Positions 45,831 through 56,732 of a stretch of DNA of 64,000 bases are shown in pieces (the first letter of the stretch is position 1; each line of letters opens with the position of its first letter). Origin of the DNA: Stomorhina lunata. Lineage: Eukaryota; Arthropoda; Insecta; Diptera; Rhiniidae. The notes under the pieces were generated by a model, which saw only the letters and a list, made by a program, of their open reading frames with translations, was not told the DNA's origin and did not search any database. The position numbers were made by a program, and so were the translations under genes. The stretch spans positions 32,655,534 through 32,719,533 of the forward strand of contig OW121742.1 in the NCBI GenBank assembly GCA_933228675.1, in the 5' to 3' direction.

Positions 45831-47040
45831 TGTTAAAGTTTACATAATAATTTAAGTTTCCACAAACTTTGAGGAAATTTTCTTCTGAAGGCAAAAATTA
45901 AGTTCTTTCCACAAGCTTGTCAAGCAAACAATCAATCAAACTTTTGGATGTGAAAAGATAAATATAACATTTTTTTTAAGTTTTAGAAAATTTTCCTTTA
46001 TAACTATTCCATTAAAGAGTATACACAAATTTTAAGTTAACTTCAAAAAAATAAAATTTATTTCTGTTTTTTGACTTGACATAAAAAATACCAAAAAAAC
46101 TAAAAAGTATTTGTTCAAAGGATAAAAAGCAATTTACATAAGTATTGAAAAAAATAGACACTTACTTGTTATTTTGTTGTATTAATATATTTTTTCTGTT
46201 TATTAAATTAAAACCTTTTTTTGTCAATTTAAATTTTTCACTGTAAATTTTTTTTCACTTGAATTCTCGATATTTGCCTTTTTCTGTGTTATATCATATT
46301 TCCGGATAAAGGTTTTATAAAAATATTTTTAAATTTTTTTGCAAAATAATTTTTAGTATGATTTAAGTTGTTTTTTTTTATTTAATTTTTAATTTAATAT
46401 TGTTGGGTTTTTTTTATAGAGATATAATTTTTATGTATTGAAAAAAAAAAATATATGGTTTTTGCTTTTAATGATTTTCTCTTTGAATTTTATAGGTTTA
46501 CAAAAAAATTATCCATAATTTATTTATACAGGTCAATTAAAAATGCATTATAAGCGATTAAATTTTCTTCTTTTTGTTGGCTTTTTTTCCCCTTTTTTGT
46601 TTGTTAAAAGGATTTTTATTTTTCTTTTTTTAACTTTTCTTTTTTTTTTTTGCTTTAATCCTGGCAAATAAAAAATGCAAATGTTAAAAATTATTTATTT
46701 TTTCTTTCAGTTGAATTTTGTATAAATTTAAAATTTTGTCATTGAGTTAATGTAAAAAAAACTTGTTGCATTTTCTGTATATAACATTTTTTTTAAGGTT
46801 GGATTTGGTTTTTTCAAATCTATTTTTTATCAAAAAAAAATCTTTTTATTGAAACAAACACTTAAGCTCTTTTTTTTAATTTTTTTCAAAAATTCAAAAT
46901 AATTTTTTAAAAATTAAAACACTTTTTTCTAGAATTTAAGAAAATTTTTCTTTTCAGTAGTTTAATATTATTTTTTGCTTTCAAGCTTTTTTTTCTTCTC
47001 AAATATCCTTATTTTTGCTAAAAACTTCTGCTGAACTTTT
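45831..47040. other. Very T-rich intergenic sequence
   Basis: Long T and A homopolymers throughout 46140-47000. No open frame, no recognisable element. Confidence 0.55.
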
Positions 47041-48240
47041 CTTTGTTGTTCTTGTTGTTGTTTTCAAAAATAAATGCTAAGAATGCCGAGCAACACGTTG
47101 TTGACACAAAGACCGCCTAACAAAGACTAATATCACAACACAACACGCCAAGTGCTACATCAAAACACGCAATACTTTACTCACTCTTTTGTACGAAATG
47201 ATAATAATAGCATTCAGTCAGTCAGCCAGAGTCATAGCAATAGCACTAGCACCAGAGCTCCACTTCGTCGTTGTCTTGTTCTTTTACTGGCACAAACTAC
47301 TCCTCAACTCGTAATTGTGGGCTGTTTGTTGGATTTTTTTGAATTCATACGAAAAATAGAGCTATACTTCAGTGCTGGCTGTGTTGTTAATGATAATGAT
47401 GAGAGCACTGTTGAAAATAATGCTGATGATGTTGTTGTGTTTGGTTTTTTGTTTGACTACCCTCATAATGATGTTCCAATTGAAATATCACACACATAAC
47501 CCAGTGATGACACACAAAACATATACGAAGTTAAATTATTGTCAGCAAAATAAATGTAGTCATTATACTCAATACTTATTAAATAATTCTCTTTTCGAAT
47601 ACTCTCTCAAAATTTCGAAAACCCTAGTCTAGTTTTTCATCACTCTCTCTTTCGGTGTAATTTAGGTTTCATTTCCTTTAAATACCAATTAGAATTTTCA
47701 TTCTCATTTCATTCCATTGAGTTCACAATTTCGGAGTTATTCTATACTCTCTCTTCCCAATAGTTTCTCTACTCATCACTTTCTCTCTCTGTCTCCCTAG
47801 TCATGTTTCATTTCCTATTCCATTCCTGCTCTTTTTACAAACACGCATGTTTTCTGTTCTAAATCTTTATTTCTCAATTTCCTTTTGACTTCGTGCTAAT
47901 GTTTCTTTACCAGTACTTGAGTGTGTGGATATCTGTGATGTTCCTCATATTTCCTTTATTTTTCCCAGCATTTGTTCAGTGTTAATTTTCGTTTTCCCTG
48001 TTTTTTTATTTTATTTTTGTTCTCTCCGTTATTCTCCTTGTTTTGTTTACTTTACCTTGTGTATGTTTATTGTTTACATTACAACTTCCTTTTTGTGCGT
48101 AAACTTTAAAGTGCAATGTGTTCACTTGTTGGTTTATAAATTTTATTCAGCCACTGCTCTGTTGTAGTTGCTTGTTGCAGTTGCAAAAGTGTTAATACTT
48201 TAATGTTTTCGTATTCAGAGTGTTGCCGGATTTGGGTATT
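47041..48240. other. GC-richer, microsatellite and CT-repeat rich region, possibly regulatory
   Basis: Contains GTTGTTCTTGTTGTTGTT (47045-47062), CAGTCAGTCAGCCAGAG near 47216 and several CTCTCTC clusters (47600-47608, 47643-47652, 47747-47754, 47780-47792), the word recognised by GAGA factor in flies. Composition differs from the flanking T-rich DNA. Open frames of 115 codons (47152-47499) and 80 codons (47925-48167) occur, but neither has a recognisable domain and the first is driven by trinucleotide repeats. It could be a 5' untranslated or promoter region of a gene outside the window. This is inference only. Confidence 0.3.
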
Positions 48241-48489
48241 TTTAAAGATCGAAGATTCCTTTTTATATTTAAGAATGAAAATTTTGATATTGTGTATTAA
48301 AAATTGTTAAAATAAGATTTTTTTAAAAAACCTTTGCTAAAATTAGGTTAAATTAGGACGGCTGCAGCAAGAATGTGGGAAGTGAAGGTAGATGAAAACT
48401 GAAAAATGTTTGTTTTTGTTCAGTCGATGATCTACGCCTTTACTTTTGGTTTATGAACATAATTCTGAAAAGTTGTGTTTGTAAATATA

Positions 48490-48577
48490 GTAATAATGCG
48501 AGGTTTTCGATCTGTCTAAATTGGGGATAATCCTCCTGAAGAGATGGCTTAACCAACCATCGAAACGCGTCGAGGAC
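48490..48577 (+). repeat. Dispersed repeat G, copy 2
   Basis: GTAATAATGCGAGGTTTTCG ATCT, a segment TCTAAATTGGGGATAATCCT absent from copy 1, then GGCTTAACCAACCATCGAAA CGCGTCGAGGA. Matches 20913-20975 in inverse orientation. Followed by a hairpin CTGTTACATT...AATGTAACAG near 48628-48653. Confidence 0.7.
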
Positions 48578-48959
48578 TTTGGTTTCTCCGCAAACATTTT
48601 TTTGGCTTTTTATCAATAAATTGGTCTGTTACATTAATAAATAAATGTAACAGATTTGGGATCAAATGCAAATACTCTTCTTTTTGAATAATATTTACAT
48701 TCCGACTAATTTGTTATTTTTTGATAAAATTAGGTTTATCGATTTTTTTTCCCAAATGACACCAAATGGAGATGATAAAAGTCTAAAGTTTGATCGAGTT
48801 TTATTAGAAATTTGGCTATTTTAACCCTCATACTATGTTAGAAAAAAAATACACATGTGATGTTCGGATTATATTTTGACCCCACACTATTTTAATTAAG
48901 AAAATTCTAATTTTCTACATTTCAAAAATATTTTTAAGGCTTGTAATCAATGCAATATT

Positions 48960-49505
48960 TGGTAGTTAGAGTAATTGTGTTTTTATAGTTCAATTTATTT
49001 GGATAGAATTGGTTTCATTCATCAAGATGTTCTTGCATAGATTAGGCACCTCCAAAATCCTTGTGCCAGCTGCCGTATCAGGGGGATTTCTCGCTTGATT
49101 CCCCCTTGGAGTAGTATATTCTATAATGTAATTTCTTTCCATGCTTAAAACATAGTAAGTGCTAGGTCGATGGATGATGAGTCCAAAGATCTGCTCGATC
49201 TGAGACGGACGCCCGCTTGTAGCCGCAACTAACATGTTAAACGGACGCTACACTTTCGTACTTTATCAAGTACAACTATCTTAGACCCTTAGACCAAATA
49301 CGTCGGAATGGCTCTAAGATAACTCCACCTCACGTAAGCCCTGACCTAGAATCCCACTCGGATTGTTTACCGCATCTTCAGCTAGGTTACTCAGGTGTTC
49401 AGGATGTACCACGAGGAGGTGTGAGTAGGAATTGAATACAGTTATTACCTGTTAGCCGGAAACCCAGGCAACAACTGCATCCCATTTTGCATCCCGAGGT
49501 TATTA
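48960..49505. other. GC-richer unrecognised block upstream of the LINE remnant
   Basis: Sharp rise in GC content relative to the surroundings, with non-repetitive words such as GTGAGGTGGAGTTATC and CGCTTGTAGCCGCAAC on one strand or the other. The minus strand has an 81-codon frame (48990-49235) with balanced composition but no domain I recognise. It could be another mobile-element fragment or the 5' neighbour of the LINE. No inverted ends or target duplication found. Confidence 0.35.
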
Positions 49506-50207
49506 AATTATCTTGGTAGTTTGGTATTTGCAAAAGGTGGCGCCGACGAAGATATTTAATCGCGTTTTAATAAGGCAAAATCAGCATTAGGAATTCTCCG
49601 AGCTATTTGTAAATCTCGGCAAATATCAACAACAACTAAGTTACGAATATATAACTCGAATGTCAAGTCCATGTTGTTGTTGTAACTGCGATATTATTGG
49701 TAATATCGTAGAAGTGGCAGTCCATGGTCGGAATTCTAAGAATTCCGTGTCGTTCCGGTACGAAGAAGCGACTGCCGTGGGAACGGTCAAGTCCATCTTG
49801 TATTACGGCTGTGAAACTTGAAAACGCACAAATGCCATCGATAAGCGCCTACTAACCTTTGCAAACAAATCCTTAATATATGGTGGCCAAATCGCATAAG
49901 AAATGAAGATCTACTAAACGCTACAAACCAAATCCCTTCTTCTATAGAGGTATGTCAACGGAAATGGCGGTGGATAGGCCACAGACTTCAAAGGACAACT
50001 ACCAACATTTCTCGACAAGCGCTTCGTTGGAATCCACAAGAAAGAGGCCGTCGTGTTGGTGCACCTGCTAGAACGTGGAGAAAGTCAATTGATGCGGAGT
50101 TACAAGCAGCAAACTATTCATGGAACGATGTATGTCTAACATCTCGCAATAGAGTTCGATATAAAAGGGTGGTTGAGGCCCTATGCTCCACTGGGAGTCG
50201 AGGATAA
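49506..50207 (+). pseudogene. 3' end of a LINE (non-LTR retrotransposon) reverse transcriptase, broken
   Basis: Conceptual translation gives, in order, YLGSLVFAKGGADEDI, a stop, KAKSALGILRAI, TTTKLRIYNSNVKS, then after a 113-bp insertion and duplicated target site, VKSILYYGCET, stops, a frameshift near 49870-49880, WWPNRIRNEDLL, RKWRWIGHRLQ, ISRQALRWNPQERGRR, TWRKSIDAEL, NRVRYKRVVEALCSTGS and a terminal stop at 50205-50207. This is the characteristic thumb and C-terminal tail of many LINE reverse transcriptases (motifs YLGS, NVKSVLLYG-ETW, RRWKWIGH, ALxWNPQGKRRRGRP). The catalytic YADD region and endonuclease are absent, consistent with 5' truncation. The clade cannot be settled from this fragment. 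Non-functional. Confidence 0.85.
49673..49785 (-). mobile_element. Short SINE-like insertion with 11-bp target duplication
   Basis: 113 bp inserted into the LINE remnant between two identical copies of GTCAAGTCCAT (49662-49672 and 49786-49796). On the minus strand it begins CGTTCCCACGGCAGTCGC, contains CGTACCGGAACG and ends in ACAACAACAAC, a (CAA)n tail. The target duplication and the 3' simple-repeat tail indicate retroposition. Internal palindromes GGAATTCTTAGAATTCC and GATATTACCAATAATATC could form hairpins. No clear RNA polymerase III boxes. The family is not recognised. Confidence 0.8.
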
Positions 50208-50417
50208 CAGAAGAAAGAAAAAGAGAAACAGTTTTTTTTGCAAGTTATGCACTCAATAAAGGTCTTTTTTGACGCTCAAAATTTGCACCTTTTCCGTTTT
50301 GCTCTGATCACAAAAGGTTTTTGTTGACGCTCTTTCTACAACCATGCGTTATTTTTTTGGCGTTTTGTCTGTCATTCTTATTTTATTTGTTTTGTTGTCA
50401 TGTAAAACATACAATAT

Positions 50418-50619
50418 CCCAATTGGAACAAGGGGTACTTCTCTCAGACAATGAGATGTATCAAATTACATTATTAGATTCATTGAAAGGAACGTTTTAA
50501 CTCCAACTCCGAACGGCAGATGCATTGGTTATATAAGTTTTACATAGCCAAATACTCAAATAACCAGTGGCTAGCTGAGTTATGAGGTAAACCGCTTTTT
50601 TGAAAATTTTAATTTTTTG
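50418..50619 (-). mobile_element. SINE body fragment (5'-truncated), inverted
   Basis: Reverse complement of the body and tail of the SINE at 40452-40757: CCAATTGGAACAAGGGGTAC, TTCTCTCAGACAATGAG, TTCATTGAAAGGAACGTTTT, CCGAACGG, GCTAGCTGAGTTATGAGGT. The tRNA-like head is absent. Roughly 80% identical to the full-length copy by eye. Confidence 0.8.
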
Positions 50620-52672
50620 TAAGAACTTTCAAATATATCCCACCAGTTAGAAATGCGGTAATATTATTGCAGGGTTAAACTAAATAATTTTTTACAAATT
50701 AGTCTTTTTGGAGCGGGCATGTATGAGGTCTAAAGGTCTAGATGACTAAATTTTTTCTTCATACGCTTTCTCATTATGTTTTCTTTTAAAAGCTGTAAAA
50801 GTCTTTTTATGTTTCTTAAGAAAATATTTTTTTATTGGTAAAAAAATATAGCCCTCTTTTAGGGGAAACTTAAAAAAATGCGATATTTTTTGATGTTTCA
50901 ACTTAAAATATTTTTAACTTTTAAAGGAAAGAAGATATCTATATATAACTTGAGCAAAATTCAGAATTTTACTATGAATTTAGGGAATATATTTATGAAG
51001 TTTAAGGACCTTAGATGCGTCCGCCAGATAGTTCATATAGTTTAAAGCTTAAGATTAATTTTGTAGTCTGGTATGAAAAAGATTCATCATTTTGAAAAAG
51101 CCCTGAAAAAGCCAAAATCTGCCTAAGGTGCAAATTAATCTCAATTTTATTTTTCCCTTAACATCTAAACATTCAAGTATTATCATTACTACAACTATCT
51201 GGCAACGTTTTATGTTACTAACTCATATTTATTTATTTTAATTTTTTAATATAAAAAAAAGCACACACAATTTAAACTCTCACTGATAGTGAATGGACAA
51301 AATGTCCGACCAGTAGCCGGAGCAGCAAATTTTTCATATTTTACTTCTTCCTGTATCATTTTTATTTGTGATTTGTTTTATTTATTTTTTACAATATTTC
51401 AGTTTATTCTCATATTCCTGCAGTCATGTTGGAGGGGAGCTCCTATAGCAGAGTATTTACTATGACAACGACCAGGAGTATTAGTAGTTGAGCTTGGGAA
51501 TCTATGAATCTATGTTTGTATGTATGTGTGTATGTATGAGTAAACTAGTGTTCAGTTGTATTTTGCCCCTAAGAAAAATAGAACTGAATTTATCCCAGAT
51601 TTTATGCTATGACTCTATGCTCTCGGGCTACTAAACAAAAAAAAAAAAATAACAGAAGTAAAAGGATGGGAAAAATAAAAACAACGTTCATTGATTTTGT
51701 TCATATATCCCATAAATGGTTTTATTTTTTTTGCTGTTGTTGTCTTCTTTTCAGTGCGAATTGTATGTGAGAAAAACAATTTTTTTGTTTTAACAAATTT
51801 TATTTTAAGCTTTTGTAATTATATATGTAGAAATGTCTCTGTGTAAGTATATACGTGTGCTAGTTTGCAAAAGTCCTGTTTATTTTTAAACATTCATATA
51901 CAAATAAACGTAATTACATACAGACAAAAGTATGTATATATTTAAATGTATACATATAACAACTTCTAGTAAGTTTGTGTGTCTGGATTTTTGCAACAGG
52001 TTCCCATTATTTATAATACATATGTTGTTGTAACTGCTGCTACTGTTGTTTTTAGTATTCTATGAATCTTATGTAGGTACTATTTGTAACGTTCTCTTAC
52101 ACTTAATGTTTCTAGTACTTATATTTTATTTCAACTCCAGCCTCGTTCTCCAATTCTCGTCCTTTTACTAGTCGTGGTTGTTGTTGTCATTAAATATTTC
52201 TCTAGTGTTTACTTTTCGTTTTTCTGCTCCTTTTATTTTTATTTATATTTTTTTCAAGATTTTTTTTGTATTTGTTTTGTTGTTATAATAACAATTTTTT
52301 CAATGCATTTTTTCTGCTTCCCTGTATATTTGTTTAAAGTACATACACACATACTTGCATAGGTTTGTGTGTATATATGTATGCGTTCTACTTATATATT
52401 TGTACTTCAAAGGATTTTTGCAACGGATTTTTTTTTCTAGTTTGTCTACATCATTCTACTTTTCTATTAGAGTTTCAAAGCAACGACATTATTAATCGCA
52501 TTTAAGTGAACCGGATCTAAAGTTTCTCCAGCAATTTAATTTCCTTTAAAGAGAAAAACTGGGGATCACATACTAGCGGTGTATAAGCTCTGTTGTTACA
52601 AAATAATTAGATCGCAGATTTCAGAAATATTGTTATTCAGAACACGATTTAAGTAAGAAGCGTGGGTATAAT
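50620..52672. other. Intergenic sequence, no supported gene
   Basis: Unique AT-rich DNA with GTATGTATGTGTGTATGTAT at 51516-51535 and several TACATA-rich patches. It is slightly GC-richer at 51280-51560. The frame at 52174-52362 is phenylalanine-rich and not supported. Confidence 0.5.
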
Positions 52673-53452
52673 TATACCCTTCACCACCATAGGTGGAAAG
52701 GGTATTATAAGTTTGTGCTGATGTTTGTAACGCATAGAAATATTTGTCTTAGACCCACCTTTTAGTATACCAATAGACTTAGAATCACTTTCTGAGTCGA
52801 TTTAGCGATGTACGTCCATCCGTCCGTCCGTCTGGCTGGCTGGCTGGACCCCCATGTAAACCTTGTAATCAAACTACAGGTCGCAATTCTAAAGATAATT
52901 TGATGAAATTTGGCATTTGGCTATTGAAATTGGTCAAAATCGGTCTATTATTTATGGTACCTCCCATAGGTCCCACTTCCCGGAATTGCTATATTGGCCA
53001 CAAATATCAATATTTTTTCATAACATTTAAAACAGATACTGCTTATGTAAACTTAAATCACTGTACCAAATTTCGTTGAAATCAGTCCACATTTGACCAT
53101 AGCTCCCATACAAACTCTTCTTCAAAAACGCACTAAATCAGACAAAAAATCACTAAAACGCTCGTAAATCTAAAGATAATGAAAATTTTTAGTTTATTTT
53201 TTGCACACATAATTTTTATAGCAACTGTAATCAATTTGCCAAATTTCGAGATAATCGGTCCACATTTGACCCTAGCTCTCATATAAGTCCAAATGACGGA
53301 AACAGGTTGAATATATGCGTTTTGAGAAAATGTTTGTATGATGGCAAAATTTAGCAAATATTTGTCTTTATACAGGAAAAATAACACCTTTGACCTTAGT
53401 GGTGAAGGGTATCGTATGGTCGGTTTGACCGACTATAGCGCTTTCTTACTTG
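52673..53452 (+). mobile_element. Helentron-like family B element, intact ends
   Basis: 5' TATACCCTTCACCACCATAG, inverse GTGGTGAAGGGTATC near 53400-53413, hairpin GTCGG-TTTGA-CCGAC at 53419-53433, end GCTTTCTTACTTG at 53452. GTCY tract near 52813-52835. A deletion of about 25 bp near 52917 removes the words 'ACAGATCATTT..GATAATGGGA' found in other copies. It gives the uninterrupted reference sequence for the nested insertion at 35-37 kb. No coding region. Confidence 0.8.
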
Positions 53453-54540
53453 TTTTTAGTATAACCCCCTACTGCAAAAACCTATTTAGTCTAGTTTCCT
53501 TTTCGTTTTGAAATAGGGATACAATTTATTAAGTATTAGCATTACGAGCCTTGATTTAATTATGGTTTCTTATATGTGAGTAGATCGCGAAATTATTTAT
53601 TTTATTTTCGTTGGAGCTTTAACCACAATTTATATTTCCGCAACGTTTTTAACGCACAAATGACATAGTTTTCAAGATGCTGGTCAAACAAGTTATCCGA
53701 CTATGCTCCAAAGTTTTTTATAAGCAAGATATTTCAAAACCCGGTTCTTTGTGCATTTTTATCTATCTTAATTAGTATAACTTGAACTTTGACTTTGTAG
53801 ATTTACATAAACATTTAGATAAAAATAGTTTTGTCTATTTATGTCTCATCTTTAAATGATATTTATATAAACTTGTACATTTTTTGCTTTACATTATTTT
53901 TCCCTAGATTAGTCTGCTTTTTATATACAAACATAAAAAAGTAGCCTGAAAAAAGGAGTTAGAAAAAGGAACAAGAAGCATTTTATCTACTAGTCATAAA
54001 GTTACTTTAGTCTTATCGTTATTTTAGTTTTTTTTGCAGAGTTTTAGTTTTTATAATATTTAATCCTAAGCTACACACTTAAATGAGTTAAAATAAAAGA
54101 ACGTAGAAGTTATTTTTTTTATATTTTGCCAGAGATTCCTATAAATTCATTATCCCTTTAGTGAGCCCATTAAGAGCAAATTCTAATTAGATTTTTTGCT
54201 TGTCGTTTGTCTCTGTGCAGTTTGATATAATTTTACTTTTACTAGTGCCAGGAGGACCTTCAATGGTGTTTAATTAGATTTTTAAGAGAGAGAAATTTTG
54301 TGGAAAATAAGTTGAGAAAAGTTGGACGAAAAAATAGTTTCTAAGAGAAAGTGATTTCGTGTGAAAGGATATGAGAAAAAAAACTTGAATGAGATGTTAA
54401 TGAAAGGATCTAAATGAAAAATTTTATATGATTTAAAATTTTGTTGGATTTTTTATAATTTTAGAGAATTAAAAAGGCCATAATAGTAAGTACATACGTA
54501 AATTTTGTGTCATTACAAAATTTAGTTTTTCCAATTCGCC
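53453..54540. other. Intergenic sequence
   Basis: Unique AT-rich sequence between a B element and the first 31-bp satellite units. No open frame of note. Confidence 0.5.
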
Positions 54541-54722
54541 GATAGAAAAGTTGACTTTTTGAAGACATTACTATAGAAAAAATGACTTTTTGAAGACATT
54601 TCTATAGAAAAGTTGACGCTAGGAAGATATTTCTATAGAAAAGTTGACGTTAGGAAAACATTCCTATAGAAAAGCTGATGTAAGGAAGACACTTCTATAG
54701 AAAAGTTGGCGCTAGGAAGTAA
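54541..54722 (+). repeat. Short 31-bp satellite block (six units)
   Basis: Units TTCTATAGAAAAGTTGACGC followed by TAGGAAGACAT, the same family as the large array at 56.7-60.4 kb but with GCTAGG/GTTAGG instead of GATAGG. The first unit has GATAGAAAAGTTGACTTTTTG, an edge variant. Confidence 0.92.
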
Positions 54723-55049
54723 ACATCTGCATAGTTCCATCCGTGTATATCCATTTCTGTGTTTTATCATTTTGAGTGTGTATTGATGAGTAGTTAAGTT
54801 TTTTGTTATAAGTGAGTATTGTTGTATTCTCCCACTAAGTAAGTCTGAGTGGGTAAAAAGACAATGAGAATAACATATTTATTTTCCTATAGTTTTGCAA
54901 AATGGATGGAATGAGTATTAGTGGTTATACAATAGATAACTTATAGTATGTCGTATGAAGTTTACTTATAGGATAAAATAAAAACTAAAAACGACATTCG
55001 ATTAGTTTTTTTTCAAAACTTTGTTGTTTTTGTAGGAGTTTTTTCAAAA
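54723..55049. other. Spacer between satellite blocks
   Basis: Unique sequence. The start (AAACATCTGCATAGTTCC) shows the satellite ending abruptly in mid-unit. Nothing else recognised. Confidence 0.5.
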
Positions 55050-56310
55050 ATCTGTTATTTTTGTGAGAAATCTTTCAAAAATTTCTTCTTTTTGTAGGAA
55101 ATTTTTCAAAAATTTCTTATTTTAATACGAGATTTTTCAAAAATTTCTTAATTTTATCGGAAATTTTATTTTTTTTTTTTTATTTTTTTAGGAAATATTT
55201 AAAAAAATTTCTTATTTTCATATAAAATTAAAAAAAAAAATATATATCTTAATTTTACAGGAAGTTTTTCAAAAATTTCTTATCCTCATAGAAAATTTTT
55301 GATTTTGTTTTTTTATTTTTATATGAAATTTTTTAATTTTTTTTTTTTTATAGGAAATTCAATATTTCTTATTTTAATAGGAAATTATTCAAAAATTTCT
55401 TAATTTTGCCGGAAATTTTAATTTTTTTTTATTTTTATAGGAAGTTTTTAAAAAATTTCTTATTTTCATAGGAACTTTTTAAAAATTTTTTATTTTATAG
55501 GAAATTTTTAAAAAATTTTTTATTTTTATAAAACAAAAATGGAAAAAATTCTTATTTTTACAGGGAATTTTTAAAAAAATTCATATTTTTATAAAAAAAA
55601 ATTTCTTATCTGATAGAATTTTTTTTTAATTTTAAAGAAAATTTTTCCTTAATTTTTATAGAAAATTTTTAAAAAATTTCTTGTTTTTTTAAGGAAATTT
55701 TTATTTTTTTTTTTCAATTTTTTAGGAAATTTTTAATTTTTTTTATTTTTATAGGAAATTTTAAAAAAAAATTCTTGTTTTTAAAAAATTTCTTATTAGT
55801 ATAGGATTTTAAAAACTTTCAATTCTTAAAAAATTTTACTCCGTTCCTTTATTTCACTAATTTTATATTCTTTTGACATTTTTTTTCTTTTATTTCTATA
55901 TTATTCATTTTTATAGTCAATTAAAATATATAGACACAAACACTGAAATATGTTAAAAATTTCTCATTTTTATAAAAAAAATTTGAAAAATTACTAATTT
56001 TTATAAGGAATTTTTAAAAAATGTCTTATTTTTATAAAAAAAATTTCAAAAATTTTTTATTTGATAGAATTTTTTTTTAATTTCAAAGAAAATTTTTCCT
56101 TAATTTTTATAGGAAATTTTAAAAAATTTCTGGTTTTTGTAGGAAATTTTAAATTTTCTTTTATTTTTATAGGAAATTTTTAAAATTTTTTCAATTTTAT
56201 AGGGAATTTTTATTTTTTTTTTTATAGGAAATTTAAAAAAAAATTTCTTATTATTATAGGATTTTTAAAAACTTTCAATTCTTAAAAAATTTTACTTTTA
56301 CGCTTATTTC
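55050..56310. repeat. Degenerate ~30-bp array, TATAGGAAA type
   Basis: Units of about 29-31 bp, roughly TTTTTATAGGAAATTTTTAA followed by AAAATTTCTTA. The CTATAG dyad is replaced by TTATAGGAAA, so symmetry is lost. Two blocks, about 55605-55955 and 56055-56410, are near copies offset by about 451-457 bp, sharing TGATAGAATTTTTTTTTAAT, CACTTATTTTATATTCTTTT and TTATAGTCAATTAAA. The last of these are non-repeat sequence, so repeats and flank duplicated together. Confidence 0.8.
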
Positions 56311-56410
56311 ACTTATTTTATATTCTTTTGACAATTTTTTTTCCTTTTATTTCTATATTATTCATTTTTATAGTCAATTAAAGTATGTACACCCAAACTC
56401 TGAAAAATGT

Positions 56411-56732
56411 TAGTATTTCAACACAGAAACATTATTGCTACGAAATTGTCTTTGCATTTACCACAAGTTATTCGAAATACTCATAAATACTTATAGTTAT
56501 CTAAGTATTTTGGAACAAGAAACAGTTGTCAACAGATAAATTTATCTTTCTCAACTTATAAGCAAAAGCATCAGTTACTGACTTTGTGGGTAGAGTGGAT
56601 GAGCAAAAACAAAAGCAGACAAAATCGGTTACACTCATTCTCTCATTTATACTACAAGTATTGAGTACTACTATGGTGTATTCGTTTTTGATGAACAATA
56701 TTGTATACTCTTGCAGACGTTTACTAGGAAGA
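56411..56732. other. Spacer before the main 31-bp array
   Basis: Unique sequence. The opposed short frames at 56501-56698 and 56586-56783 have no recognisable domain. Confidence 0.5.

Noticed and set aside
47152..47499. 115-codon plus-strand frame
   Set aside because: Contains runs driven by simple repeats and no recognisable domain. Overlapping frames on the same strand are equally open. Left as possible non-coding regulatory sequence.
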